64,000 nucleotides of DNA, from the NCBI RefSeq assembly GCF_013340205.1, contig NZ_BJTG01000002.1:186001-250000 (forward strand). Direction: 5' to 3'. The notes under the pieces were generated by a model. It searched no databases, was not told the DNA's origin, and saw only the letters and a program-made list of their open reading frames with translations. The DNA comes from Anaeromyxobacter diazotrophicus. Lineage in GTDB: Bacteria; Myxococcota; Myxococcia; Myxococcales; Anaeromyxobacteraceae. Below are positions 50,010 through 59,276 of this stretch, in pieces (position 1 is the first letter of the stretch; every line of letters starts with the position of its first letter). The position numbers and the translations under genes were made by a program.

Positions 50010-51962
50010 TCAGAACAGCCGGCGGACGTCGTCCGCCCCGTAGTCGGTCACCCACAGTGACCCGTCGAAGAAGACCACGCCGTACGGCATGGGGCCGGTC
50101 TTGAGCGTGGCGAGAATCGCCCCGTCCGTCGCGCGCAGCTCGCAGACCGTGTCGTCTCCGGTGTTCGCCACCCAGACGGTGCCGCCGCCGCCCGGCGAGA
50201 TGCCGAGCGGTGAATTCCCGACCTTGAAGGTGGCGGTCGAGCCGCTGCCCGGCGTCACCCGGACGACCGTGTTGCTCGCGTGGTTCGAGAACCAGACGTA
50301 GGTCCCGTCGTACGTGATCCCGTAGGCGTCGGCGGCCGGGATCACGGGCGGGATGAGCTGGCCGTCGCCCCGGAGGTGCAGGACGCCCGTGGTCGTCGCG
50401 ACCCAGTAGGTGCTGCCGTCGTAGGCGATGCCCGTCGGGGCGTGGCCCCACTGCCCGATGTCGTACGTCGCGAGCACGGCGCCGGAGATCCGGTCCAGCT
50501 TCGTGACCTTGTCCGAACCGTAGTCCGCGACCCAGAGCCCGGACACCGTCCAGAGGACGCCGTGCGGCTGCGCTCCTGCGTCGTACTTCTCATGGTTCTT
50601 CACGACCTTGTCCTCGCCGGTCAGCGAGATCCAGATGCCGTGGATGACGGGGTCCCACGCCATGTCGCCGCGCGGGTTCGCGCCGACGTACTCGGACCCC
50701 ACCGTCATATAGGAGAGCGACACCGTCGTGAGCGTCCCCGCGCCGGTGCTCGCGACGCTCAGGCGATAGCCGCCGGCCAGACCCGTCCACACGAGCATCC
50801 CGTAGGGCTGAGGTCCGACGTAGATGCTCAGCGGCTCCCGCGGCGATGCGCTCACGATCACGTACGCGAAGTCGAACTTGCCCGGGTCGGCGACGCTCTT
50901 CGCGACGACGCGGCAGTTCCCCGCGCTCGCCGGCGCGTGGAAGACGGTGCTGGCGCCGCGCGCCGGCGACACCGACGCGCCGGGGCAGCCGTCCGTCGTC
51001 CAGTCGGCCTCCAGCGAGGGAGCGCACGAGCCGGCCGGCGAGACCGCGGCCGTGAGCGCCGCGGTGCCGCCGATCGCGGCGACCGCGTCCTGCACCCGGA
51101 CGCTCGCCACGCCACAGGCGGTGAACGACGCGGTGACGGTCCTGCCGGCGGTCATCGTGCACGTGCACGTCGCGCCGCTCGTGGAGTCGCACCCGCTCCA
51201 GCCGGCGAAGGTGGACCCGGCGTCCGGGGTCGCCGTGAGCGTCACCGCCGTCCCATCGGCGACGGACACGCTGCACGTGGCTCCGCAGCTGATCCCACCG
51301 CCGCTGACGGTGCCCGTCCCCGAGCCATGCTTCTCGAGCGTGAGAGCGTGCTGGTTGGGCGTCAGCGCCGCGAACGAAGCCGTCACCGCCCTGTCGGCCG
51401 AGACCGTGCACGTGCACGCCGTCCCGGAGGTGGAGTCGCAGCCGCTCCAGCCCGCGAACGTGGCGTTCGGGTCGGGCGCCGCCGTCAACGTCACCACCGT
51501 GCCGTCGGCCGCGGACACGCTGCACGTGGCTCCGCAGCTGATCCCGCTGCCGCTGACGGTGCCCGTCCCCGACCCGGTCTTCTGGACGGTCAGGGTGTGC
51601 GTGGTGGGGCCGCTCAGGACGAAGGACGCCGTGACGGTCCTGCCGGCGGTCATCGTGCACGTGCACGTCGCTCCGATCGTGGAGTCACACCCGCTCCAGC
51701 CGGCGAAGGCGGAGCCGCCGTCGGGCGTGGCAGTCAGCGTCACGCTCGCGCCCTGATCGACGGATGCGCTGCACGTCGATCCGCAGAGGATGCCGCTCCC
51801 GCTGACGGTGCCCGTCCCCGCCCCGGTCTTCTGGACGGCGAGGGCGACCGGTGTTCCGCCGCCTCCATCGCTGCCCCCACCACCTCCTCCGCCTCCACCT
51901 CCGCACGCCAACAGCGCAAACGCCGTGGCAGACAAGCACGCGACACCGGGTCCCCGAGCCAT
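50010..51962 (-). CDS. Secreted lipoprotein with three Cys-rich repeats and beta-propeller
   Basis: Encodes a 650-residue lipoprotein. Signal and lipobox ACLSATAFALLAC are followed by a Gly/Ser linker. Three repeats of about 75 residues (residues 38-260) each read like LTVQKTGSGTGTVSGSGISC and end in TASF, with four to six cysteines per repeat, resembling the 'divergent' InlB-type/bacterial repeat. A Cys-rich bridge of about 90 residues follows. From residue 370 an NHL/virginiamycin-lyase-type beta-propeller is seen (YDIGQWGHAPTGIAYDG, NSPLGISPGGGGTVWVANTGDD). It probably acts as a surface binding or adhesion protein. Confidence 0.82.
   Translation of the reverse strand: MARGPGVACLSATAFALLACGGGGGGGGGGSDGGGGTPVALAVQKTGAGTGTVSGSGILCGSTCSASVDQGASVTLTATPDGGSAFAGWSGCDSTIGATCTCTMTAGRTVTASFVLSGPTTHTLTVQKTGSGTGTVSGSGISCGATCSVSAADGTVVTLTAAPDPNATFAGWSGCDSTSGTACTCTVSADRAVTASFAALTPNQHALTLEKHGSGTGTVSGGGISCGATCSVSVADGTAVTLTATPDAGSTFAGWSGCDSTSGATCTCTMTAGRTVTASFTACGVASVRVQDAVAAIGGTAALTAAVSPAGSCAPSLEADWTTDGCPGASVSPARGASTVFHAPASAGNCRVVAKSVADPGKFDFAYVIVSASPREPLSIYVGPQPYGMLVWTGLAGGYRLSVASTGAGTLTTVSLSYMTVGSEYVGANPRGDMAWDPVIHGIWISLTGEDKVVKNHEKYDAGAQPHGVLWTVSGLWVADYGSDKVTKLDRISGAVLATYDIGQWGHAPTGIAYDGSTYWVATTTGVLHLRGDGQLIPPVIPAADAYGITYDGTYVWFSNHASNTVVRVTPGSGSTATFKVGNSPLGISPGGGGTVWVANTGDDTVCELRATDGAILATLKTGPMPYGVVFFDGSLWVTDYGADDVRRLF
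51130..51800. repeat. Three long near-identical repeats in lipoprotein gene
   Basis: DNA blocks of about 220 bp recur three times and encode the repeat TVSGxGISCGATCSVSxADGT-VTLTAxPD-xxxFAGWSGCDSTSGxxCTCT. The first and third copies are the most alike. Such direct repeats allow copy-number change by recombination. Confidence 0.7.
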
Positions 51963-52197
51963 GGTCGCCTCCTGCGGCCGATGGTGCACCTTCGGTGCGG
52001 GTCGGGCGTGCGGTTCTAGCGGGTGCGGTACGTCGCCGCGCATGCGGAACGGACAGCCCGGCGAGCGGCCGGTTCGACGCGCGCTGGCGTCGTTCACGGA
52101 GAGCGCTGTCGGGGGATGATGAAACGAGAAGGGCGGTCTTCCCGGCACGTCCCAGGCCGGCTCCCCGCCGCTGGCAGGTCCACCCGAGTCGCGTCCT

Positions 52198-52425
52198 CTC
52201 CGCCCGGCAGAACCGCCTCGCGGCGCGCTTCGCTGAGGCGCTGCGGGCTGCCGCCGCGACCGACACGCCTGCCGCTACGAGGTCACGGGCAGCATGCAGC
52301 ATGACGGGTGAGGCGGGCGGCCTGCCGGTCCTCTTCCCCTGCCGCCGCGCGCGCTCCAGGCCCGCCTTGGTGCGCTCCACGAGCACCCTGCGCTCCTCTT
52401 CTGCGAGCCACGAGAAGGCGGGCCT
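52198..52425 (-). pseudogene. Serine resolvase remnant (C-terminal part)
   Basis: In the minus strand a frame starting after a TAG stop near 52428 reads AFSWLAEEERRVLVERTKAG, then LERARRQGKRTGRPPASPV and a helix-turn-helix-like AARDLVAAGVSVAAAARSASAKRAARRFCRAE. This is the C-terminal part of a small serine recombinase/resolvase. The catalytic N-terminal half (the region with the active serine) is missing, so it is a decayed relic of a mobile element. The sequence beyond 52198 has no further homology that I recognise. Confidence 0.7.
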
Positions 52426-52509
52426 CTACGGCCAGGTCGACAAGTCCGACATAGCGCGGAGCGCAAGGTGACCTTGCTCGCGTCGCTAACGCGCCTCTTG
52501 CTCGGCTGC

Positions 52510-52635
52510 ATGGAGCGCATGGACCGCGAGGACCATCTGGAGGAGCAGATCGCAGCGATCCGGAAGCAGCTCGCGGACTATCGCGCGCCGCCGCCTCGTA
52601 GGGCGGCCGCTTCGGGCGGCGAGCGGTGCTGGTAA
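52510..52635 (+). CDS. Putative 41-residue protein with coiled-coil segment
   Basis: A frame starting at ATG 52510 encodes MERMDREDHLEEQIAAIRKQ LADYRAPPPRRAAASGGERCW. The first half is a regular charged helix, the second a basic tail. No clear ribosome-binding site is visible, though upstream codons in the same frame continue an open frame to GTG 52471. It may be a small orphan of the relic element next to it. From 52636 to 52792 I see no gene. Confidence 0.3.
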   Translation: MERMDREDHLEEQIAAIRKQLADYRAPPPRRAAASGGERCW

Positions 52636-52792
52636 TGCGGACGGTTGCGCGCGACGCCTGCGATGGCGGCCAGCGTCGCCGGCCACGTCCGTGTCGCCAC
52701 CGACTGCCCGAAGGTCCCCCTTCCGCCGAGATCACCGAGGACCCGGGCCCCCGGGTGAGCCGTCGCTCATTGGCGCGGGCTCCGAAACCCGT

Positions 52793-53413
52793 TCATCGCG
52801 CGGTGCCAGCCCCGAACAGCTTCTCAAGCCCGTCGACGCCCTCAAGAGCCATCACGGCGGCTTGCGCGGTCGCCTGCAAGTCGCCGGCGTCGAGTGCCCG
52901 CCGTACCGCGCCTAGGTCGTGCTCGAAGGTGGCTGCCGCGGTCTTCCCGTGGACAGGAGCGTTGGCGCGCAGGGTCTTCCAGATGCTTGTGGTCGCCTTC
53001 AACGCAGCCCGCGCCCCGTTCGCCTCGCCCGCCTCCGAGGCGAGGTCCAGCTGGCGCAACAGCACGTCAAGCCGCATGACGCTCGTCGGGACCGTAGGGT
53101 GAAGTGGGTCGTAGAACTCGACGACGGCGGCTGCGAGGCGGTTGGCCGCGCGTCGTGTGGCGAGCGCATCCCGTCGTTCGGTCGCCGCCTTCGCCTCTGC
53201 GAGCGCGTTCGTCGCCGCGGCGTGCGCGTGTGACGTCGTGACCAGCGCCTTCGCTCCGAGGGCCTGCCCGCCCCGCTCCTCCAAAGCCACAACCCTGGCC
53301 CAGTCCTGGGCGACTGCCGCGTCGTCAATCGCCTCCGCCACCTGCTCCAGGACAGACAGCGGCCGGGGAACGGCGGCTAGAGTGACGACCGCGAGGAGGA
53401 GCGCACTCGACAC
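52793..53413 (-). CDS. Hypothetical secreted alpha-helical protein, about 206 aa
   Basis: I do not recognise the family. From GTG 53413 the protein begins with a plausible signal peptide (VSSALLLAVVTLAAVPRPLS) and continues as a highly helical protein with regular Ala/Leu/Glu patterning (VLEQVAEAIDDAAVAQDWARVVALEERGG...), similar in character to helical-bundle proteins. The open frame starts at 53500, but the extra residues are not export-like. It is flanked by the resolvase relic and the COG4705 gene, in a segment whose genes have no link to their surroundings. Confidence 0.55.
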   Translation of the reverse strand: MSSALLLAVVTLAAVPRPLSVLEQVAEAIDDAAVAQDWARVVALEERGGQALGAKALVTTSHAHAAATNALAEAKAATERRDALATRRAANRLAAAVVEFYDPLHPTVPTSVMRLDVLLRQLDLASEAGEANGARAALKATTSIWKTLRANAPVHGKTAAATFEHDLGAVRRALDAGDLQATAQAAVMALEGVDGLEKLFGAGTAR

Positions 53414-53627
53414 GCCTCGATAATGTAGACCCTCGACGACGCCGACGAGGACTCCGTCGTGCGCGCCGTGGCACCTTGGCGGGCCGTCCATACCTTCCAT
53501 GGAGGCATCCGGCGAAGGGATACGCTCGGACGACCTGCCGCCCGGTCAGCCCCTTGCCCGTCCTCGGCGGCGGTATGCCGAGATCGTGACAGGGTCGCGG
53601 GCTTCACTGCGTCCCGAGGGCTGAAGC

Positions 53628-54407
53628 GTGGAACACACCGGTGCTGCTCACGACGACCGCGGCGCCATCAGCAAGGTGCCGCGGGTCACGCTCGGTTTCT
53701 GGATCGCGAAGATCCTCGCCACCACGGTCGGCGAGACGGGCGGTGATGCGCTCTCGATGACGCTGAAGCTCGGTTACGCGGTCAGCACCGCCATCTTCCT
53801 CGGCTTCTTCGTGGTCACGGTCAGTGCGCAGGTGGGATCGCGCCGATACCATCCCGTCTTCTACTGGGCTGTCGTCGTCGCGACCACGACCGTCGGAACC
53901 ACGACATCCGACTACTTCGACCGGACGCTCGGGCTTGGGTACGTGAAATCGTCCATGATGCTCCTGGCCGGCGTCGTGGCGGTGCTCACCATCTGGCACT
54001 TCGCGACCGGCGCCATCGCGGTCGACCACGTCGCCAGACGCAAGGACGAGATCTTCTACTGGGTGACGATCCTGGTCTCGAACACGCTCGGGACGGCGCT
54101 CGGTGACTTCGTCGCGACGACGACAGGGCTCGGCTTCGAGAGAGGGGCTCTCGTATTCGCCGGCTTGCTCGCGGCGGTTGCTGCCGCGCACTACTTCACC
54201 AGGGCGCCCGGCACGGTGCTCTTCTGGGCGGCCTACGTCCTGACGCGGCCACTGGGCGCCACACTCGGCGACACGCTGACGAAGCCGCACCGGGATGGCG
54301 GGCTGGCCTTCAGCCGCATCTCATCGTCGCTGCTGATCGCGGTCGCGATGGTAGTCATTGTGATGTTCACGTCGTGGCGTCGACGCATGGAGACTGCGTC
54401 CCCATGA
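53628..54407 (+). CDS. COG4705-like membrane protein with four-fold repeat
   Basis: Encodes a 259-residue membrane protein with a repeated motif, ATT-GET-GD...GY, seen as KILATTVGETGGDALSMTLKLGYAVSTAIFL, TTTVGTTTSDYFDRTLGLGYVKSSMML, LVSNTLGTALGDFVATTTGLGFERGALVF and LTRPLGATLGDTLTKPHRDGGLAFSRISSSLL. Each unit spans two helices, giving eight. This is the layout of the uncharacterised COG4705 family, of unknown function. The start is GTG 53628. It lies within the orphan segment between the resolvase relic and the tRNA. A cluster of conserved Asp residues in the repeats suggests ion binding. Confidence 0.8.
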   Translation: MEHTGAAHDDRGAISKVPRVTLGFWIAKILATTVGETGGDALSMTLKLGYAVSTAIFLGFFVVTVSAQVGSRRYHPVFYWAVVVATTTVGTTTSDYFDRTLGLGYVKSSMMLLAGVVAVLTIWHFATGAIAVDHVARRKDEIFYWVTILVSNTLGTALGDFVATTTGLGFERGALVFAGLLAAVAAAHYFTRAPGTVLFWAAYVLTRPLGATLGDTLTKPHRDGGLAFSRISSSLLIAVAMVVIVMFTSWRRRMETASP

Positions 54408-54674
54408 TGGCCGTGACTACAAGTGGAGCCGCGCGGCCGGTAGGTTTCGGCGCCGGCCGGTGCACCATCGGTGAGTATCACCTAAAGGAAAGTGGCTCCC
54501 CCGGGCAGGGTGGCTCACGGTTGGCACGCCCCTCGCGGCACCGCTGAGGTAGATGGGCGCGCTCCTGGGCGCGCCGCCGGGGGAATGGCCGCCCGGGTCT
54601 GCCTCGAAGCGGCGGAGCTGGGCAGTAGCCGCTCCCTCGCTGTGCGCCCGCGTTTCGGGGAGGCAGGACAAGCA

Positions 54675-54707
54675 GAAAGGCGACCCCGGGTGCTCTCGGA
54701 ATCGCCT
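54675..54707 (-). terminator. Candidate terminator downstream of tRNA-Ala
   Basis: On the minus strand AGGCGA (54707 to 54702) pairs with TCGCCT (54683 to 54678) across an 18-nt loop, followed by TTTCTGCTT. The stem is short. Confidence 0.35.
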
Positions 54708-54729
54708 CTCTTGCAGCGGTTTTGTTAGA

Positions 54730-54805
54730 TGGTGGAGCTGATCGGGATCGAACCGACGACCTCTAGAGTGCGATTCTAGCGCTCTCCCAGCTGAGCTACA
54801 GCCCC
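54730..54805 (-). tRNA. tRNA-Ala (anticodon CGC)
   Basis: Reading the minus strand gives a 76-nt cloverleaf that includes encoded CCA. The acceptor stem GGGGCTG/CAGCTCC contains a G3-U70 pair, the alanine identity element. The D arm is GCTCAGCTGGGAGAGC, the anticodon stem CTAGA/TCTAG encloses loop ATCGCAC, giving anticodon CGC, and the T arm has GTCGGTTCGATCCCGAT. Its 3' end faces the orphan segment at lower coordinates, a common side for integration of mobile elements, although no matching direct repeat was found by eye. Confidence 0.93.
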
Positions 54806-55011
54806 GAGGACGACACCCCTCGCTGCGAGGGGGTGCCTAGATAACGGTTCAGGGGAAGTGGTGTCAAGGTGGAAGGTCGGCCGCGCTGCCGGCGGGCCGC
54901 CAGGCGGTATCGCCTCTCCGGCCGGCAGGGGCTGGATCCGCTCTACCACCTGGAAACACAGGGGGAACGCGTTTGACGCTCCCCCGGCGGCCTGCTATGC
55001 GGACCCTCTCC

Positions 55012-57378
55012 ATGAAAGGCCCCATGAAGCCACCCACGCCGGCGGAGCTCGCCGGCTTCGAGCACGCGTTCGCCGCCGACCCGTCGTCGGAGGCCTACCG
55101 GCCCCTCACCGAGGCGTACCTCGCCATGGGGCGGTTCATGGAGGCGATGGTCGTCTGCAAGAAGGGCGTGAAGGCGCACCCGAGCGACCTCGCGCCGCGC
55201 CTGCTGCTCGCGCGCATCTACGCCGCCCAGGGGAAGGACCGCAAGGCGCTGGAGGAGCTGGAGGGCGCGCTGGCCGTCCGCCCGGGCGACGCGGAGGCGA
55301 ACCGGACCGCGGGCCTGCTCCACCTCAAGCTGGGCGAGAAGGAGCGCGGCACCGCGGCGCTGCGCAAGGCGTGGGAGACGGCGCCGGCCGACCCCGCCAC
55401 GCTCGAGGCGATGCAGCAGTGGGGGCTCGACTTCAGCGCGCCGGCGACGCCGCCCGCCGCCCCCAGGGCGGCCTCGGTGGCGACGCCGCCGCCGGTCCTG
55501 CAGCCGGTCTCGCGCGGGGCGGGCGCCCCGCTCCCCGGCCCTCTCCCCGGCGCGCGGGCCGAAGGCGACGGGAGGCCCTCGGCTCCGCGGGCCGAAGGGA
55601 CCGGGAGGCCGGCGGCTCCGCGGGGACAGGGGGACGCGACGCAGGGGGCCGCCGGCCAGGGGAACGCGGCCCCGGCTCCCGCCGCCCGGCCCGCCGAGGG
55701 CCACGCGCCCGCGGAGGCCGCCCGCAGCGCCGCCTACGCCGACGAGCTGGCGGCGCGCTACGCGACGCAGGACTGGGTCCTGGAGAGCCACGGCGAGGTG
55801 CGCGCCGCGCGCCCCCGCTCGCGCGCGCCGCTGCTCGCCACCGTCGGGCTGGGGGTGGCGCTGCTCCTCGTCCTCGGCGTCTGGTTCGGCCTCTCGTCGG
55901 TGCGGCGCGCCCGCGCCGTCGAGATCGACCGGCTGCTCCGGCAGTCGCGCGAGCTCATCGAGAAGGACGGGTACGCCTCGTATCGCGAGGCGGCCCGGCT
56001 CTGCGAGCGCATCCTGGAGCGCGATCCCGACGCGCTCGGCGGCCACGCCTACCTCGCCTACGTCGACGCCCTGCGCTGGGGTGAGCACGGCGAGAGCGAG
56101 AGCCTGCGGGAGGAGGCGCGCAAGCACCTCGACGCGGTGGGCCGGCTCGGGCAGCCGCACTCGCACGCCTACGCCGCCGAGGCCTACCTCCGCGCCTACG
56201 GCGGCGACGTCCGCGGGGCGCTCGAGCAGCTGCGCCGGGTGATGGCCGGCCCCGAGGGCGGGAGCGCGCTCCTCCACGGCGTGCTGGGCGCGCTGGCGCT
56301 GCAGGCGGGCGAGCTCGACGCCGCGCGCGACGACCTCACCTGGGCGCGCCAGAACGCGCCCGGCGACGTGCGCGTGACGGCCCTGCTCGCCGAGCAGTGG
56401 CGGCGGCGTGGCCCGGGGCACGAGATCCAGGCCGGCGCGCTCTACGACACGGCGCTCGCGCGCCTCGTCCCCGACCACGTCCCCTCGCTCCTCGGCAAGG
56501 CGCAGCTGCTGCTCGCGGCCGGGCAGGCCGACGAGGCGCTGAAGCGCATCGACCGGGTGCTCGGGATGGGCCCCAACGCCTCGCCGCGCCAGGTGGCGGT
56601 GGCGCACGCGCTGCGCGGCTCGGCGCTGCACGCGCAGGGCAAGGCCGCCGACGGCGACGCGGAGGAGCAGCAGGCCATCGCGCTCGACCCCGCCGACGGC
56701 GAGATCCACGACCTCGTCGGGCGCCGCAAGCTCCGGGCCGGCGACGCGGCGGGCGCGGCGGCCGCGTTCCGGAAGGCGGCCGACCTGGAGCCGACGCGGG
56801 TGGGCTTCCACGCCGATCTCGCGGCGGCGCTGCTCCAGAAGCCAGGCGGCGCGCCCGAGGCCGCGGCGGCGCTGGAGCAGGCGAGCGCGCGCGTGGGCGG
56901 GGCGCGCCTGGCCAAGCTGCTCGGCGACGCGTGGCGCGCCGCCGGCGACGGAGAGAAGGCGCGGGCCGCCTACGAGCGGGCGCTCACCCTCGAGCCCAAG
57001 AACGCGGACGCGCGCATCGCGCTCGCCCGGCTGTGGCGCGACCGCAAGGACTTCCCCAAGGCGCTGGAGGAGCTCGACCGCGCGGTGAAGGACTCCAGCG
57101 AGGCGGCCGCGGGCGGCGCGGCGGCGGCCTGGATCGAGATCGGCGAGACCGAGGAGCTGCGCGGCGATCCGCGCGACGCGGTGGAGAAGGCCTACACCAG
57201 CGCCCTCAAGGCCGACCCGCAGAGCTGCCCGGCGCTCTTCTGGCTGGGCCGCAGCCGGGCCGACCGCGCGGGCCGGTACGACCCGTCGCTCGCCAAGCAG
57301 ATGCTGCAGGACTACCTGCGGCTCTGCCCGCGGGGCGCCCGGGCCGGCGAGGCGCAGCGGATCGTGGCTTCGCTCTAG
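55012..57378 (+). CDS. Membrane-anchored TPR protein, 788 aa
   Basis: Encodes a long TPR-repeat protein. Residues 1-130 are tetratricopeptide repeats (FEHAFAADPSSEAYRPLTEAYLAMGRFMEAMVVCKKGVKAHPSD). A Pro/Gly/Arg-rich linker of about 90 residues follows, then a transmembrane helix near residue 270 (LLATVGLGVALLLVLGVWFGL). The C-terminal 500 residues hold at least eight more TPRs (AYEAEAYLRAYGGDVRGALEQLRRVMAG; ALTLEPKNADARIALARLWRDRKDFPKALEEL). It probably scaffolds envelope complexes. ATG 55012 and 55024 are the best starts; a TTG at 54973 opens the frame. Function beyond scaffolding is not assigned. Confidence 0.82.
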   Translation: MKGPMKPPTPAELAGFEHAFAADPSSEAYRPLTEAYLAMGRFMEAMVVCKKGVKAHPSDLAPRLLLARIYAAQGKDRKALEELEGALAVRPGDAEANRTAGLLHLKLGEKERGTAALRKAWETAPADPATLEAMQQWGLDFSAPATPPAAPRAASVATPPPVLQPVSRGAGAPLPGPLPGARAEGDGRPSAPRAEGTGRPAAPRGQGDATQGAAGQGNAAPAPAARPAEGHAPAEAARSAAYADELAARYATQDWVLESHGEVRAARPRSRAPLLATVGLGVALLLVLGVWFGLSSVRRARAVEIDRLLRQSRELIEKDGYASYREAARLCERILERDPDALGGHAYLAYVDALRWGEHGESESLREEARKHLDAVGRLGQPHSHAYAAEAYLRAYGGDVRGALEQLRRVMAGPEGGSALLHGVLGALALQAGELDAARDDLTWARQNAPGDVRVTALLAEQWRRRGPGHEIQAGALYDTALARLVPDHVPSLLGKAQLLLAAGQADEALKRIDRVLGMGPNASPRQVAVAHALRGSALHAQGKAADGDAEEQQAIALDPADGEIHDLVGRRKLRAGDAAGAAAAFRKAADLEPTRVGFHADLAAALLQKPGGAPEAAAALEQASARVGGARLAKLLGDAWRAAGDGEKARAAYERALTLEPKNADARIALARLWRDRKDFPKALEELDRAVKDSSEAAAGGAAAAWIEIGETEELRGDPRDAVEKAYTSALKADPQSCPALFWLGRSRADRAGRYDPSLAKQMLQDYLRLCPRGARAGEAQRIVASL

Positions 57379-57541
57379 GTGGATTCACGCTGGGCGGAGG
57401 GCTACACGCACCGCGAAGGCGGACCTGCGGCGTGGTGGCATGCGCACCCACTGCGCGCTGGCGCCGACCTGGCGTCGTGGGATGGCGGGACGGCGAGGTC
57501 CCCGCCACCCTGTGGCGATACCGACCCTCGCCGAGGTGCCC

Positions 57542-58612
57542 ATGTTCAGCCGCCGCTACGCCGTGTTCGGTGCGATCTTCGGGATCCTGTTCCCGGTGCT
57601 GGGCACGCTCATCGAGGCGGTGACGCACTTCCAGAACGAGCCGTTCGGGTCGGCGCTGCTGCTCGCGCAGGGCGAGCCGCTGCTCTGGGTCATCGACTTC
57701 GCGCCGCTCGTCCTGTGCGTCATGGCCGCCATCACTGGCCGGCGCCAGGACGACGTGATCGCGCTGGAGGCCGCCAGGCGCGAGCGCTTCGAGAAGACCG
57801 CCGGCGAGCTGTTCGGATCGGCCCAGACGCTGCTCTCCGCGGTGTCCTCCTTCAGCAGCATGACGGTCCAGACCGCCGCCTCGGTGCGGGAGACGACCGC
57901 CACCATGGGCCAGCTCGGCCACACCGCGACCCAGGCGGCGCTGACGGCCGAGACGGTGGTGGGGCTGGCGCAGAAGTCGAAGCGGGCGTCGGACGAGGGG
58001 CTCACGGCGGTGGAGCGCTCGACGGCCGAGCTGGCCAAGATCTCGGAGGAGGTGCGCGGGCTGTCGCAGCGCATCCAGGCGCTCGACAAGCGGATGCGCG
58101 ACGTCTTCGAGATCGCCTCGGTGGTGGGCAGCATCGCCGATCGCTCGCAGCAGATGGTGGAGGCGGTGGAGCGCGAGGCGAAGCGGCTCGGCAGCGAGGG
58201 CGACTCGCTGGCGGCGGTCGTGAAGCAGATGCGCAACCACTCCGACGACGTGAAGCGCGCCGCCGGGCAGGTGAAGACCATCCTCATCGAGATGCACAAG
58301 GCGGTCATGACCGCCGTGGCGGCGGCCGACGTCGGCGTGCGCCGGGCCGAGCAGGGCGCGGAGGTGGCCTCCTCCACCGGCGCCGCCATCCGGAAGCTGG
58401 CGGGCGCGCTCGAGGAGTCGTCCGGAGCCGCCAAGGCCATCGCCAGCGTGGCGCAGCAGCAGGACCACGGCATCGAGGAGGTGCTGAAGGCGATGAACGA
58501 GATCTACGCCGCCACCGAGGCGGCCATCGCCTCCACGCAGTCGGTGGCGGTCCAGGCGCGCTCGCTCAACGACCTCGCCAGCGGGCTCAAGTCCGCGGTG
58601 GGGCGCGCCTAG
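57542..58612 (+). CDS. Methyl-accepting chemotaxis-like protein, 356 aa
   Basis: Encodes a 356-residue protein with two N-terminal transmembrane helices (RRYAVFGAIFGILFPVLGTLIEAV and EPLLWVIDFAPLVLCVMAAITG) and a long helical cytoplasmic rod. The rod shows the MCP-like heptad pattern with repeated Ala/Ser/Thr/Gln (VRETTATMGQLGHTATQAALTAETVVGLAQKSKRASDEGLTAVERST...), and GIEEVLKAMNEIYAATEAAIA recalls the end of MCP signalling domains. The periplasmic part is short (about 30 residues), so it may sense through the membrane or cytoplasm. ATG 57542 follows GAGGTG. Confidence 0.75.
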   Translation: MFSRRYAVFGAIFGILFPVLGTLIEAVTHFQNEPFGSALLLAQGEPLLWVIDFAPLVLCVMAAITGRRQDDVIALEAARRERFEKTAGELFGSAQTLLSAVSSFSSMTVQTAASVRETTATMGQLGHTATQAALTAETVVGLAQKSKRASDEGLTAVERSTAELAKISEEVRGLSQRIQALDKRMRDVFEIASVVGSIADRSQQMVEAVEREAKRLGSEGDSLAAVVKQMRNHSDDVKRAAGQVKTILIEMHKAVMTAVAAADVGVRRAEQGAEVASSTGAAIRKLAGALEESSGAAKAIASVAQQQDHGIEEVLKAMNEIYAATEAAIASTQSVAVQARSLNDLASGLKSAVGRA

Positions 58613-58613
58613 C

Positions 58614-59276
58614 CTAGCGGCGCTCGCGCGCGGGCGGGGCGGCCAGCCGCTCCGCCGGGCTGACCCGGACCTGGCGCGGCCGCCCGGCGGCGCTGCGGGC
58701 ATCGACGACGCGCACCGGCACCTCGGCCGAGGCGCCGTCCACCTCCACCGTCGCCCGCGAGGTCCCCGCGCCCACCGGCCAGACCTGGCCGCGCGCGTCT
58801 CCGCGGCAGACCGCCTCGTCCAGGCAGCGCGTCACCGCGGCGCGGCCGGCGACCGGCCGGCCCTCGGCGTCGAGCGCCTCGACCGCGAGCGCGGCCGGGG
58901 CGGGCTCGTCGCGCAGCACGAGCTCGAGCCGCGCGGGCGCGACGGCGAGGCGCGCCACCAGCGTCACCGTCACCGGCGCCTCGGCGGCGACGCCGCCCAC
59001 CTCGCACCGGATCACCGCCCGCCCGTGCCCGGCGGCGGTGACCTCCCCTTCGTTGTGCCGCCCCGTCACCGTCGCGATCCGCTCGTCCGAGGAGGACCAG
59101 CGGCAAGCGTCGCGGGGCCGGGGCTCGCCGCTGGCCGCGCGGGGCGTGGCGTGGACGGTGGCCCGCTGCCCGCGCGCGTGCAGCTGCACGCTGGCCGGCT
59201 CGAGGTCGATCCGCGCCGGGCCGCAGGCGGCGAGGGCGAGCGCGAGCGCGGCGGCGCGGTGGAGGAGGTGGTTCAC
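58614..59276 (-). CDS. Lipoprotein with Ig-like (BIG2-type) domain
   Basis: Encodes a 220-residue lipoprotein. The signal HRAAALALALAACGPARI contains lipobox LAAC. A bacterial Ig-like segment follows (IDLEPASVQLHARGQRATVHATPRAASGE and WSSSDERIATVTGRHNEGEVTAAGHGRAVIRC). A second strand-rich domain with cysteines (VTRCLDEAVCRGDARG) completes it. GTG 59276 overlaps the stop of the DUF420 gene (GTGA), so it is the last gene of the operon that starts with ctaB. Confidence 0.75.
   Translation of the reverse strand: MNHLLHRAAALALALAACGPARIDLEPASVQLHARGQRATVHATPRAASGEPRPRDACRWSSSDERIATVTGRHNEGEVTAAGHGRAVIRCEVGGVAAEAPVTVTLVARLAVAPARLELVLRDEPAPAALAVEALDAEGRPVAGRAAVTRCLDEAVCRGDARGQVWPVGAGTSRATVEVDGASAEVPVRVVDARSAAGRPRQVRVSPAERLAAPPARERR

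Noticed and set aside
52730-54670. Attachment-site direct repeat matching the tRNA-Ala 3' end within the orphan segment
   Set aside because: No copy of the tRNA 3' sequence was found by eye between the resolvase relic and the tRNA, so integration remains only a hypothesis.
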